A stretch of 64,000 bases of DNA from the NCBI RefSeq assembly GCF_016464365.1, contig NZ_JADCUC010000001.1, positions 558,001 through 622,000 on the forward strand, in the 5' to 3' direction. Numbering within the stretch: position 1 is the stretch's first letter; each line of letters begins with the position of its first letter. Source of the stretch: Sandaracinobacteroides hominis. GTDB lineage: Bacteria > Pseudomonadota > Alphaproteobacteria > Sphingomonadales > Sphingomonadaceae. The notes beneath the pieces were generated by a model. The model searched no databases. It was not told the origin of the DNA and saw only the letters and a program-made list of their open reading frames with translations. A program made the translations under genes and the position numbers. Positions 15,852 to 24,172 of the stretch are shown piece by piece.

Positions 15852-16696
15852 CAAATCTGACCTCGCATCATCTTCCTATATCCTTGCGTTACCACGGCAT
15901 GGCAGTGGCGTGCGAGTGCTTTGCGATCCCTGAAGTCCGCCCGGTGAACAGGCTCGTGACACTGGATCCGCGCCTCTATCCGGCCAAGCCGCATCAGGTC
16001 AAAGGCATGCGCGCCAAGGTCCATGTCGCCGACCCATGCGATGTCCATCATCCGGTGCCGCGTCAACGGCAGACCATTCAGATGGGTATAGGCGATGGAA
16101 ACCGGCTGGATGCGCACCTGCTCCACATCCGCTCCCTCCACCACGGCAAACAGGCTGCTCTTGAACGGCAGCACATGCACGCCGTCGTTGCTGGTGCCTT
16201 CCGGAAAGAGGATGATGTTGTCGCCGGCCTTCAGCCGCTCCTTGATTCCGATGGCCTGGGCGCCGGCCTTTTGCCGCTGCTCGCGCTCGACATAGATGGT
16301 CTGCTGGATATCGGCGAGCATGCCGACGATGCCCATTTCCCCCACCTCAGATTTCGCGACGAACGACGCGCGCAGGTGGCTGCCGATCACGGGAATATCC
16401 AGCCAGGAGATGTGGTTGGAGACATAGAGAACGGAGCCGTCAGCGGGCTTTCCCGAAAGCTTCGAACGCACGCCCAGCGAACGGCTGAGCGCCTTGTGCC
16501 AGAGCATGGGTATGCCGCCGGCGTTCCCATGATCGAGCATCTTGCGCGCGAAGGCAGGGGGCAGGAGCGTGCCGGTAGCCGCCAACGCACCGGCGACCGA
16601 CTTCAGCGGCCCGAGGCGCTGGAACGGCTCGGTCGTCAGTTTTCGGTGGCCGTAAGGGCGATCAGCGGTCCAGTTGACTGGTGCGAGCTCCCGCAT
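15851..16696 (-). CDS. plsC: 1-acyl-sn-glycerol-3-phosphate acyltransferase (PlsC family)
   Basis: Acylates lysophosphatidate to phosphatidate at the inner membrane in phospholipid synthesis. The catalytic block NHISWLDIPVIG (NHxxxxD) and the substrate motif LFPEGTSNDG are present. An N-terminal hydrophobic segment is near residue 40 (VAGALAATGTLLPPAF). The 281-residue product follows fur by eight bases and overlaps miaB, so it belongs to the same transcript. Specificity within the family, including lyso-ornithine lipid acylation, cannot be told. Confidence 0.88.
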   Translation of the reverse strand: MRELAPVNWTADRPYGHRKLTTEPFQRLGPLKSVAGALAATGTLLPPAFARKMLDHGNAGGIPMLWHKALSRSLGVRSKLSGKPADGSVLYVSNHISWLDIPVIGSHLRASFVAKSEVGEMGIVGMLADIQQTIYVEREQRQKAGAQAIGIKERLKAGDNIILFPEGTSNDGVHVLPFKSSLFAVVEGADVEQVRIQPVSIAYTHLNGLPLTRHRMMDIAWVGDMDLGAHAFDLMRLGRIEARIQCHEPVHRADFRDRKALARHCHAVVTQGYRKMMRGQI

Positions 16697-16704
16697 AGGC
16701 AGGA

Positions 16705-17127
16705 TCAGTTCTGCCTTTTCAAAGGAACGCCGTAAAGTTCGAGCCGATGGTCGACGAGGCGGTAACCCAGCCGATCGGCGATTTCCTGCTGGAGCTTTTC
16801 CAGCGCATCGTCATGGAATTCGACGACATTGCCGGATTCGATGTCGATCAGGTGATCGTGATGCTCTTCCGGCGTCGGCTCATAGCGAGAGCGACCGTCG
16901 CGGAAATCGTGCCGCTCCAGGATGCCGGCCTCTTCGAAGAGACGGACGGTGCGATAGACGGTGGCAATGGAAATGCCCTTGTCCACGGCAGAGGCACGGC
17001 GGTGCAGCTCCTCTACATCAGGATGATCGCGCGCATCGGACAGCACACGCGCGATGACGCGCCGCTGTTCGGTGATGCGGAGGCCCTTGGCATGGCACAA
17101 GGCTTCGATGTCGATTGTACCAGTCAT
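16705..17127 (-). CDS. fur: Fur-family transcriptional regulator
   Basis: Metal-responsive repressor of 140 residues. The winged-helix part includes ISIATVYRTVRLFEEAGILE (the DNA-reading helix), and the metal-binding region includes HHDHLIDIESGNVVEF. The usual CxxC zinc knuckle (as in HLICLDCG) is replaced by IDIESG, and no cysteine pair is seen near the C-terminus. This is common in alphaproteobacterial Fur/Mur proteins that sense iron or manganese. Which metal is used cannot be decided. It is upstream of plsC and miaB on the same strand. Confidence 0.88.
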   Translation of the reverse strand: MTGTIDIEALCHAKGLRITEQRRVIARVLSDARDHPDVEELHRRASAVDKGISIATVYRTVRLFEEAGILERHDFRDGRSRYEPTPEEHHDHLIDIESGNVVEFHDDALEKLQQEIADRLGYRLVDHRLELYGVPLKRQN

Positions 17128-17158
17128 GCTTCCACCTGTCGCTTACCTGCCGGTCTGT

Positions 17159-17296
17159 CCCCGGGGCAGCCCCGGGCGGCCCGGGAACCGTTCGACGAGA
17201 GATAGAGGGTCGGGACTTGCGGGGCAAGGCAAGCCTTGCCGGCCGTTGCGGCCGCGCGCAGCGGCGGAGGGTGGCCCGGCACGACCATGCCGGGCC
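17159..17296 (-). terminator. Cluster of GC-rich stems between mucR and fur, including the mucR terminator stem
   Basis: The mucR-fur spacer is full of strong inverted repeats. GGCCCGGCA/TGCCGGGCC (17273-17281, 17288-17296) lies eight bases after the mucR stop and is the best terminator candidate, though it has no T run. GGCAAGGC/GCCTTGCC (17223-17230, 17233-17240) and CCCGGGG/CCCCGGG (17160-17166, 17070-series partner at 17170-17176) follow. The fur promoter must lie among or just after these. Their role beyond termination is unknown. Confidence 0.5.
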
Positions 17297-17304
17297 CTTG
17301 AAGG

Positions 17305-17727
17305 TCACTTCTTCTTGGTTGCCCGGCTGCGGGCAGTGCCGAGACCGATCGACTTCGCCAGCTGGCGACGGGATTCGGCATAGTTGGGCGCGACCATCGG
17401 ATAGTCTGCGGGCAAGCCCCACTTGGCGCGATAGTCGTCAGGCGTCATGCCATAAGCCGTCATCAAGTGACGTTTCAGCATCTTCAGCTTCTTTCCGTCC
17501 TCCAGGCAGACAATATAGTCCGGCTTGATGGACTGGCGCACTGGAACGGCCGGTTCCGGACGCACTTCCGGGGCCTTCTGCGGTGTGGAGAGGCCGGAAA
17601 GCGTGGCATACACGTTCTGAATCAGCTGCGGCAAATCGTTCACGGCAACGCTGTTGTTCGCGACATGGCTGGAAACAATGTCGGCGGTTAGCGCCAACAG
17701 GTCATTATGCTCGACTTGATCAGTCAT
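17305..17727 (-). CDS. MucR/Ros-family transcriptional regulator
   Basis: A 140-residue DNA-binding protein of the alphaproteobacterial MucR/Ros family, which controls exopolysaccharide, motility and cell-cycle genes. The conserved block is IVCLEDGKKLKMLKRHLMTA followed by YGMTPDDYRAKWGLP. Only one cysteine is present where classical Ros has Cys2His2, so the zinc site may be incomplete. The N-terminal half carries the usual oligomerisation helix (LLALTADIVSSHVANN). The start is ATG 17727. The 214-base AT-richer region upstream is probably its own promoter; MucR proteins often autorepress. Confidence 0.93.
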   Translation of the reverse strand: MTDQVEHNDLLALTADIVSSHVANNSVAVNDLPQLIQNVYATLSGLSTPQKAPEVRPEPAVPVRQSIKPDYIVCLEDGKKLKMLKRHLMTAYGMTPDDYRAKWGLPADYPMVAPNYAESRRQLAKSIGLGTARSRATKKK

Positions 17728-17941
17728 CTTGGGTTCCCTGGAACGAAATGAACAGGACGAATCCTGCGGAATGGCGCCGCAAAGCAAACGCACATTTGAA
17801 TGCTAACCGCGACTGCGACCTTATCCTTATAACGCGGATACGAGCTTCCTTGTCACCCTGTCCTCAGCTTTTCAAGTAGTTCGGTGACGGAAATCGACCA
17901 GTTGATTAGATGCAACCGACAAAGCGGAAGCCGCGAAATAT

Positions 17942-18439
17942 TCAAAGCGCCAAAGAGAGCGTTATCGCGTCAATATTGTCGCCACCTTCGGTCCGATAAT
18001 AGCCGGGCCTGCGTCCGGTCCTGCCGAAGCCTGCGGAAAGGTAAAGCGCGAGCGCCGGGACATTGCCATCGCGAACTTCCAGGAACAGGCGATTCGCGCC
18101 CCTGCCCTTGGCTGTCGCTGCCCATTGCCGCACCAGTGTTCGTCCAACGCCATGGCGCCGGAAAGCGGGATCCACGGCACAAAGCAGCAATTCCACTTCG
18201 TCGACGACTTGCCGGCACAGGGAAAAGGCAATCAGCTGATCGTTGTGGCGACCAAGATCCAACCAGGAAGAGCCACCCGCCAGCAGGCCAGCCATCTGGC
18301 TTTCCGTCCAGGCTTCGCGAAAATGCGGATCAAAGGCCGTCGAAGCCAGAAGGGCCGCTTCCGCGCAGGCTCCGGCATTCCCGATTGCCCAGTCCGGGCT
18401 GATCGTATCAGGCTGCTGCACTGTCGGCTGTGCGGACAT
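17942..18439 (-). CDS. rimI: Ribosomal-protein-alanine N-acetyltransferase (RimI)
   Basis: GNAT-fold acetyltransferase, 165 residues. The acetyl-CoA pyrophosphate loop is RRHGVGRTL and the later block LFLEVRDGNVPALALYLSAGF is the RimI signature. RimI acetylates the N-terminal alanine of ribosomal protein S18, though the family is broader. It overlaps the tsaB 3' end by 32 bases; tsaB-rimI linkage is common and supports the assignment. Confidence 0.9.
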   Translation of the reverse strand: MSAQPTVQQPDTISPDWAIGNAGACAEAALLASTAFDPHFREAWTESQMAGLLAGGSSWLDLGRHNDQLIAFSLCRQVVDEVELLLCAVDPAFRRHGVGRTLVRQWAATAKGRGANRLFLEVRDGNVPALALYLSAGFGRTGRRPGYYRTEGGDNIDAITLSLAL

Positions 18440-19046
18440 ACAGAAGCTCTGCCTTGCTCAGATAGGAACACGCAAGCCCCGAAACGGCGACAGCACGCGG
18501 GCTTTGTTCAAAACAGGGGATGTCGCCACACGTCGCCGTTCCGGCAATCGAGGCGAAATTCCGCGCGAATGCGTCGAAATCCGAGGCTTCCAGCGCTTTG
18601 GGAGCGCCCAGACTCTGGAGACCTCCGGCCGCAAATGCCTCCACCCAGACCTGCCCTCGCGGTGCCGTCAGCGCCACGAGCAGCTCTTCGGCGCGGCCGG
18701 CATTTCGCGCTGCCGCCGCAACCAGTTGGGTGGAACGAATACCGTGGAGCGCAGCCCCCCAGGCGAGCGCAAGCGCCCTGCCCGCGGCAAGACCGACCCG
18801 CAGGCCAGTGAAACTGCCGGGGCCCGTTTCCACCACGACATGATCGCACCTTGCGGCGGCGCCGCCAAATGGCTCAAGAAGGGCCGCAATCGCCGGCATC
18901 AGCGCTTCGGCATGCCCGCGCGCCATCGACAGGGAATGGTCTGCTTCCACCTCTCCATCCGACAGCAACGCCAGGGAAAGCTCGTGTCCGGTGGCGATGA
19001 CGAGCGTACGCCCGGTCAACGTGTCACGTGCTATTCGATCCGGCAT
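18408..19046 (-). CDS. tsaB: tRNA threonylcarbamoyladenosine biosynthesis protein TsaB
   Basis: Partner of TsaD in making t6A37 in ANN-reading tRNAs. The 212-residue ASKHA-fold protein has the early strand TLVIATGHELSLALLSDG and the family signature GPGSFTGLRVGLAAGRALAL. It sits between a nitroreductase gene (16-base overlap) and rimI (32-base overlap). The first codon at 19046 depends on this overlap; an internal start a few codons later is possible. Confidence 0.92.
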   Translation of the reverse strand: MPDRIARDTLTGRTLVIATGHELSLALLSDGEVEADHSLSMARGHAEALMPAIAALLEPFGGAAARCDHVVVETGPGSFTGLRVGLAAGRALALAWGAALHGIRSTQLVAAAARNAGRAEELLVALTAPRGQVWVEAFAAGGLQSLGAPKALEASDFDAFARNFASIAGTATCGDIPCFEQSPRAVAVSGLACSYLSKAELLYVRTADSAAA

Positions 19047-19624
19047 GCGTCTTCGAACGACAGGCGCGGCAGCCGAGGAAAGACCTTCTGGCCGGTTCCC
19101 ACGCCAAGCGAACAGATGAAGTTGGTTTCCACCTTTGTGCCAGCCCAGAAGGCAGCATCGACCTTGGCCTGATCGAAGCCGGACATCGGGCCGGTATCGA
19201 GGCCCAGCGCGCGGGCGGCCATGATCAGCCAGGCGCCCTGCAGGCTGGAATTGCGGAACGCCGTCTCGCGGATGTGATCGGGCTTGCCCGCAAACCAGCT
19301 CCGTGCATCGGCATGCGGAAACAGCTTGGGAAGCTGCTCATGGAATTCCAGATCCATGCCGATGATGACCGTGCATGGCGCCTGCAGCACCTTGTCGTGG
19401 TTGCCCTCGGAAACGCAGTCTGCAAGTTTCTGCCGTGCTTCCGGACTGGTGCAGAAGATGAAACGCGCCGGCGTGCTGTTTGCGGCGGTCGGCCCCATTT
19501 TCAGCAGATCGTAAAGCGCGTGCAGCTTCTCGGCGGGAAGGGGCTCGTCGCTCCAGTCATATTGGGTCCGGGCGTTGCGGAAAAGCGCATCGAGGCCGTG
19601 TTCGGCAATTGGCTGGTTGGTCAT
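19031..19624 (-). CDS. Nitroreductase family protein (RutE/HadB-like malonic semialdehyde reductase)
   Basis: FMN-dependent NAD(P)H oxidoreductase of 197 residues. The N-terminal KMGPTAANSTPARFIF holds the FMN-binding pattern, and the central SSLQGAWLIMAARALGLDTG and GPMSGFD blocks are typical of the RutE-like subgroup. ATG 19624 overlaps the nfuA stop (ATGA). No pyrimidine-degradation genes are nearby, so a RutE role is only one possibility. Confidence 0.85.
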   Translation of the reverse strand: MTNQPIAEHGLDALFRNARTQYDWSDEPLPAEKLHALYDLLKMGPTAANSTPARFIFCTSPEARQKLADCVSEGNHDKVLQAPCTVIIGMDLEFHEQLPKLFPHADARSWFAGKPDHIRETAFRNSSLQGAWLIMAARALGLDTGPMSGFDQAKVDAAFWAGTKVETNFICSLGVGTGQKVFPRLPRLSFEDACRIE

Positions 19625-20178
19625 CAGACTGCCCGGACTTCCGTTACTTCGGGAACATAATAGCGCAGGAGGTTTTCGATGCCCCCCTTGAGCGTTGCGG
19701 TGGACGAGGGGCAACCTGCGCAGCTCCCCCGCATGTGCAGGTAGACCACGCCCTTCTGGAAGCCACGATAGACGATGTCGCCCCCGTCGTTGGCGACGGC
19801 CGGGCGAACTCGCGTGTCCAGCAGGTCGCGAATCTGTTCGACGATCTCGGCGTCTTCCGGATCATCGAACGTTTCCGCTTCGACCGCCTCGCCCACGAGG
19901 ATCGGCGCGCCGCTGGAGAAATGATCGAGGATCACCCCCAGCACTTCCGGCTTGAGCGCTTCCCATTCGGCACTGCCGGGAGCCTTGGTGACGCTGACGA
20001 AATCGGCACCGAAGTAAACCCGCTCCACGTCTCCGAGCGAGAACAGCGTGCGCGCCAGCGGCGAGCGCTCGGCGGCCTCGGGGGAATCGAAATCGATCCC
20101 TTCTCCGGCCAGCACTTCCCGCCCAGGCAGGAATTTGAGGGTTGCCGGATTTGGGGTTCGCTCTGTCTCGATCAGCAT
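19624..20178 (-). CDS. nfuA: NfuA-type Fe-S cluster carrier (NifU-like)
   Basis: Delivers Fe-S clusters to target proteins. The N-terminal Nfu_N domain starts with the typical ETERTPNPATLKFLPG (residues 4-19). The C-terminal NifU domain has RPAVANDGGDIVY and the cluster-binding CAGCPSS (CxxC). Length 184 matches alphaproteobacterial and mitochondrial NFU. With sufE elsewhere in the window, this supports a SUF-type Fe-S system. It is coupled to the downstream nitroreductase. Confidence 0.94.
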   Translation of the reverse strand: MLIETERTPNPATLKFLPGREVLAGEGIDFDSPEAAERSPLARTLFSLGDVERVYFGADFVSVTKAPGSAEWEALKPEVLGVILDHFSSGAPILVGEAVEAETFDDPEDAEIVEQIRDLLDTRVRPAVANDGGDIVYRGFQKGVVYLHMRGSCAGCPSSTATLKGGIENLLRYYVPEVTEVRAV

Positions 20179-20273
20179 CTGGACTCCTGCGCCGCAAAGG
20201 GGGCGGCGCTGATACCCTCGCAGATGGCGCGAGGCCGATCGTTAATCAAGACTGCGTTTGTTGGATTTACCGT

Positions 20274-20741
20274 TCAGGTGAGCCGGTCAAGGTCGGAATC
20301 GCTGATGCCGCCGGGCACGATCATCACCATGCACGGCAGCGTTCCGGCGCGTTCGCCAGCGAAAAAATCCACCAGCGGGCCAGGCTTCCCCTTGGCGGCG
20401 GCCGCCAGCACGAGCGCCCGAATCGACCGATCTCCCGTCAGCAGCTCCAGCACGGCTTCGACCGGCTTTCCGCGCATCAGCCGGAATGTGGGGCGGATCC
20501 CCGTCATCGCCTCGACTTCGGCAGCCTTGCCCGCCAGCAAGGCACGGGCCGTATCCTCCGCCTCGGCCTCCATTTCCTTCTGCACGCTGCCCCATTGCAG
20601 GAATTGCGTCGGCTTCAGGACGTGCAGCAGAACGACTTGAGCGCCGGTATGCTGTGCCCGCAATGCGGCAAATCGAAGTGCCTTGGAACTTTCCGCCGTG
20701 TCGTCGACAACGACCAGGAAAGAGTCCGCCGCTTCGCTCAT
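20274..20741 (-). CDS. Universal stress protein (UspA family)
   Basis: A 155-residue single-domain Usp. The first strand FLVVVDDTAESSKALRFAA and the C-terminal part ALVLAAAAKGKPGPLVDFF, with VMIVPGG at the end, match the fold. The nucleotide-binding pattern G-2x-G-9x-G(S/T) is not clearly present, so ATP binding is doubtful. ATG 20741 is preferred to a TTG two codons upstream. Spacers of about 95 and 67 bases separate it from its neighbours. Confidence 0.85.
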   Translation of the reverse strand: MSEAADSFLVVVDDTAESSKALRFAALRAQHTGAQVVLLHVLKPTQFLQWGSVQKEMEAEAEDTARALLAGKAAEVEAMTGIRPTFRLMRGKPVEAVLELLTGDRSIRALVLAAAAKGKPGPLVDFFAGERAGTLPCMVMIVPGGISDSDLDRLT

Positions 20742-20814
20742 GACCAATGCCGTGCCATGCGCACAGCCTAGCTGCCGCGAAGGCAGCGGTCTAGGCGGCG
20801 GATATCACCGGGCG

Positions 20815-21438
20815 TCAGGGGTTTACGCGCACTACCTTGCTGCGGGCGGAGGCACCGGGGAAATCGGTGAACAGCGCCGTGACCAGGTTGGGCATGGTGG
20901 CAGGCAAGTCGTTCACGCGCGTGGTCGTTTCGGCGCGCCCCTCGAAGAGCGAAACCTTGTCGGCTGTGCGCCGGATGTCGACTTCGAGGAACGAGGGATA
21001 GACGGTGAAGCTGTACACCTCGGGCTGGTTCCAGAACGGATCGTAGAAGCTGCTGCCCCACCACATCGGGCGGCCATACCAGCTGCGTCCGTACCAGCCC
21101 CAGGTGGAAGCGGTTCCGGGACGCGTATTGATACGCTCCCGACCCGGGCCGGCACCGAAATCGACCAGCACCGTCAGGTCCGAACTGTCAGCGGTGGAGG
21201 CTGGCCGGAAGCCCTGCTTCTGCAGCTCCGTGGCTACGAGGCCAGCGTAAGCCGCGAACTCGAGGCTGCCTTCGTGGGCCGGATTGACCGGCTTCACCAC
21301 AAAGCTCTGCCCCTGCACCGGCGGCATCGACTGGAAGCTCTGCACGCGAGCTTCGAATGGAGTGGTGCAGGCCGCCACCAGCGTCAGCATGGCGAGGGCG
21401 AGAACAGGCTTCAGAGCTGGAAAAGCGCGTGGAATCAT
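20815..21438 (-). CDS. DUF4136-type lipoprotein
   Basis: Exported 207-residue lipoprotein. The signal peptide ends with the lipobox LVAAC (Cys24). The mature part contains LVATELQKQGFRPASTADSS and FEGRAETTTRVNDLPATMP, the pattern of DUF4136 proteins, and a Trp/Tyr/Gly-rich loop (WGWYGRSWYGRPMWWG). Function is unknown; a membrane-anchored envelope role is likely. A promoter should lie in the 148 bases before the tRNA gene. Confidence 0.85.
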   Translation of the reverse strand: MIPRAFPALKPVLALAMLTLVAACTTPFEARVQSFQSMPPVQGQSFVVKPVNPAHEGSLEFAAYAGLVATELQKQGFRPASTADSSDLTVLVDFGAGPGRERINTRPGTASTWGWYGRSWYGRPMWWGSSFYDPFWNQPEVYSFTVYPSFLEVDIRRTADKVSLFEGRAETTTRVNDLPATMPNLVTALFTDFPGASARSKVVRVNP

Positions 21439-21586
21439 CGGGTCATCCCAAAGAACAGGTCAGGTACCATATGACATGCTAGGTGAACGCAAGCTTGCGG
21501 AAGCGCAAGTGCCCCGCTTGCTCCGCGGAGGCGCGGAAGCTATGGGCGCTTGCTCTGCAGGCGCAGCCTGTCAGATTCCGATGTCT

Positions 21587-21664
<78 letters not shown>

Positions 21665-21746
21665 CTTTTCAATGGGTTGGACCGACCATCGGCTGGTTCA
21701 AGATTGCCCTCTGGCGCATGCCACAGGTTGAGGGCAAAGAACCGGG

Positions 21747-22796
21747 ATGGCGCGGTCGCAACGCAGCAAGAGCAATATCGTCACCATTCGCTCGGTTGCG
21801 GAGCGTGCCGGGGTGTCGGCGATGACAGTATCCAATGTCGTCAACAGCCGCGGGCGCGTGGGCGAGGAAACCGCAGCTGCCGTCCGCAAGGCCATCGAGG
21901 AGTTGGGCTATACCCCGAATGTGGCCGCGCGGAACCTTGCCAGCGCTGCGCCTACGCGTGTCGGCCTTATATACACCAACGAGCAGACCCCCTTCCTCGA
22001 CTCCATTCTGGTTGGCGTGCTGAAAGCAACGACCGCGCGCGGTCTGCAACTGATCATCCGGGATTCGCCAAGCTATGCACAGGCCGACGCAGAGAATGCC
22101 TTGCGCGGGCTGGTTTACAGCGGCGCCGATGCGCTGCTGCTGATTCCGCCCTATGCGGAAATCGTCGCCAATACGCCGCGAGCTGTCTCGGGCAGATTGC
22201 CCGCAGCCGCCATCGCCACCGGGCGGTCGATGGAGGGCATCTTCACCGTGCGCATCGACAACCGCCGGGCCATCCGGGACATGGTGCGCCTGCTGGTCGC
22301 GAAAGGCCATCGCCGGATCGGATACATCGGCGGCCATGCGGCGCATTCGGATGCGAGCGAACGGCGGGTGGGTTTTGAGGAAGGCCTTCGCGAGGCCGGC
22401 ATATCGATGGCGCCAGAGCTGATCTTTCAGGGCGATTTTCTGTATCCGTCCGGCGAGGCTGCCGGCTCGGCCCTGCTTGGGCTGGCCGATCGGCCCACGG
22501 CAATCATCTCCGCCAACGACGACATGGCTGCCGGCCTGATCGCCCAGGCGCACCGGATGGGACTTCGGCTGCCGGACGATCTTGCGGTGACCGGATTCGA
22601 CGACACCGCACCTGCCCGGCGCCTTTGGCCTCCGCTCACCACGATCCGACAACCAGTTGGGGAGATGGCGTTCCGCGCGGCGGAGATGCTGATCGAAGCG
22701 CTGCAATCCCCTCGGGGCGAGATCGTCTGTCGCGATGTCGTGATCGAACATGAACTGATCGAGCGCGAATCCACCTCTCGCCCGCCGGCGCGTTAG
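21747..22796 (+). CDS. LacI-family transcriptional regulator
   Basis: Sugar-responsive repressor of 349 residues. The N-terminal helix-turn-helix is IRSVAERAGVSAMTVSNVVN, followed by the hinge helix region (GYTPNVAARNLAS). The rest is a periplasmic-binding-protein-like effector domain (RVGLIYTN...; IDNRRAIRDMVRLLVAKGHR; AVTGFDDTAPAR). It sits at the edge of the sugar-catabolic island and probably controls it; a LacI-type half-palindrome lies in the divergent promoter region at 24073. Its TAG overlaps the stop of the Gfo/Idh gene on the other strand. Confidence 0.93.
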   Translation: MARSQRSKSNIVTIRSVAERAGVSAMTVSNVVNSRGRVGEETAAAVRKAIEELGYTPNVAARNLASAAPTRVGLIYTNEQTPFLDSILVGVLKATTARGLQLIIRDSPSYAQADAENALRGLVYSGADALLLIPPYAEIVANTPRAVSGRLPAAAIATGRSMEGIFTVRIDNRRAIRDMVRLLVAKGHRRIGYIGGHAAHSDASERRVGFEEGLREAGISMAPELIFQGDFLYPSGEAAGSALLGLADRPTAIISANDDMAAGLIAQAHRMGLRLPDDLAVTGFDDTAPARRLWPPLTTIRQPVGEMAFRAAEMLIEALQSPRGEIVCRDVVIEHELIERESTSRPPAR

Positions 22797-23944
22797 ATCT
22801 TCGGGATTGCTGTCCACTTGACGTCCGAGCGGCTGTTTTCGACCATGGCATCGACGAAGGCCATGGTCCGCAGGCCGTCGCCCAGGCCGGGATACCAGCT
22901 TGTCTGCGGCTCGCCGCTGCGAATGGCCTGTGCGAACGATCGGTAGATGTTGGCAAAGGCCTCCACATAGCCTTCCGGATGGCCCGACGGTGTGCGTGTC
23001 CGCTCCATTGCCTCGGCCGAAAGACCCGGTCCCCCTGCCCTGACCTGCTGTGTCGGCTGATCGAGCCAGCGCAGGGTGAGGGTGTTGGGTTCCATCTGCG
23101 ACCATTCCAGACCGCCCAGTTCGCCGTGCACGCGGATTTTCAGGCCATTCTCCTCGCCGGCTGCGATCTGGCTCGCCTTCAGGGTTCCCCGCGCTCCGCC
23201 TTCGAACCGCAGCAACGCCGAAACGTCGTCGTCCAGGCGCCGCCCCGGAACATGGGTGGTAAGGTCGGCGGAAACCGCCTCTACGCGCAGGCCAGAGACA
23301 TGTTCGGCCAGCTGGAAGGCGTGCGTACCGATGTCACCCAGGCAGCCACCCATGCCGGCCCGCGCCGGATCGGTGCGCCACTCGGCCTGCTTGTTGCCTT
23401 CCGTGTCGATTGCCCGGCTCAGCCAACCCTGGTTATATTCCACCTGCACCAATCGGATGCGGCCGAAGTCGCCCCTCGCCACGCGCAGGCGCGCTTCTGC
23501 AACCAGTGGATAGCCGCTGTAGGTGAAGGCCAGCGCATAGCGGCGGCCGCTGCGGCGGACGGCGGCGGCGATGGCCTGCGCTTCGGCAAGATCGAGCGCC
23601 ATCGGCTTTTCCGAAACCACGTCGAACCCTGCCTCCAGCGCCGAGATAGCCATCGGCGCATGCAGGTGATTCGGGGTGACGATGGCTATCGCCTGGACGC
23701 GCTGGTTTTCGGGCAAGGCCAGTTCACCGGCAAGCAGCGTCGCCATGTCGGGATATACACGGCCGGGTTCCAGCCCCAGTGCTGCGCCGCTGCGCGCATT
23801 GCGCTGCGAATCGCTGCTGAAACTGCCGCACGCCAATTCCCATTCACCGTCCATGGCCGCCGCCATGCGGTGGATGGCGCCGATGAAGGCCCCTTCCCCG
23901 CCGCCGGCCATTCCGTAGCGCAGTTTTTCCCGGCGTTGCTGCAT
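22793..23944 (-). CDS. Gfo/Idh/MocA-family oxidoreductase
   Basis: NAD(P)-dependent sugar or inositol dehydrogenase, 383 residues, cytoplasmic. The Rossmann part has GGGEGAFIG, the family's EKP motif is in VVSEKPMAL, and the C-terminal domain carries GGCLGDIGTHAFQLAEHVSG with its catalytic Asp/His. ATG 23944 is chosen; the frame stays open far upstream only because of base composition. It is divergent from the isomerase operon. In this context it probably reduces a keto-sugar to the free sugar, or oxidises inositol-like compounds. Confidence 0.92.
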   Translation of the reverse strand: MQQRREKLRYGMAGGGEGAFIGAIHRMAAAMDGEWELACGSFSSDSQRNARSGAALGLEPGRVYPDMATLLAGELALPENQRVQAIAIVTPNHLHAPMAISALEAGFDVVSEKPMALDLAEAQAIAAAVRRSGRRYALAFTYSGYPLVAEARLRVARGDFGRIRLVQVEYNQGWLSRAIDTEGNKQAEWRTDPARAGMGGCLGDIGTHAFQLAEHVSGLRVEAVSADLTTHVPGRRLDDDVSALLRFEGGARGTLKASQIAAGEENGLKIRVHGELGGLEWSQMEPNTLTLRWLDQPTQQVRAGGPGLSAEAMERTRTPSGHPEGYVEAFANIYRSFAQAIRSGEPQTSWYPGLGDGLRTMAFVDAMVENSRSDVKWTAIPKI

Positions 23945-24072
23945 GGTGGCTATCTCCCTTGATCGTGAGTCGCGGACATCGGCTGGAATATGTGCCGCCG
24001 CAAGGCCTGTCCGCTTGGCGGACAGCGAAATGCTTGCGTGATGTAACGGTAAAGTATAGCCCGCAACAACAT

Positions 24073-24086
24073 TGTTAGCGCAACCT
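24073..24086. promoter_or_regulatory. Candidate LacI-family operator
   Basis: TGTTAGCGCAACCT lies in the 228-base divergent region between the Gfo/Idh and isomerase genes. The left half TGTTAGCGC matches the TGTTAGCGCTAACA-like operator of many proteobacterial LacI regulators, and AAC continues part of the right half. The central GC step typical of LacI-family sites is present. It is a single, imperfect site seen by eye. Confidence 0.4.
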
Positions 24087-24172
24087 CGCTTCCTTGCGCA
24101 GGAAAGGCTACGAAGGATTCGGGAGCGGCCGCCAGCGCGCGGTCGACTATTTTGAAGGGAGGCCTGCGGGCG

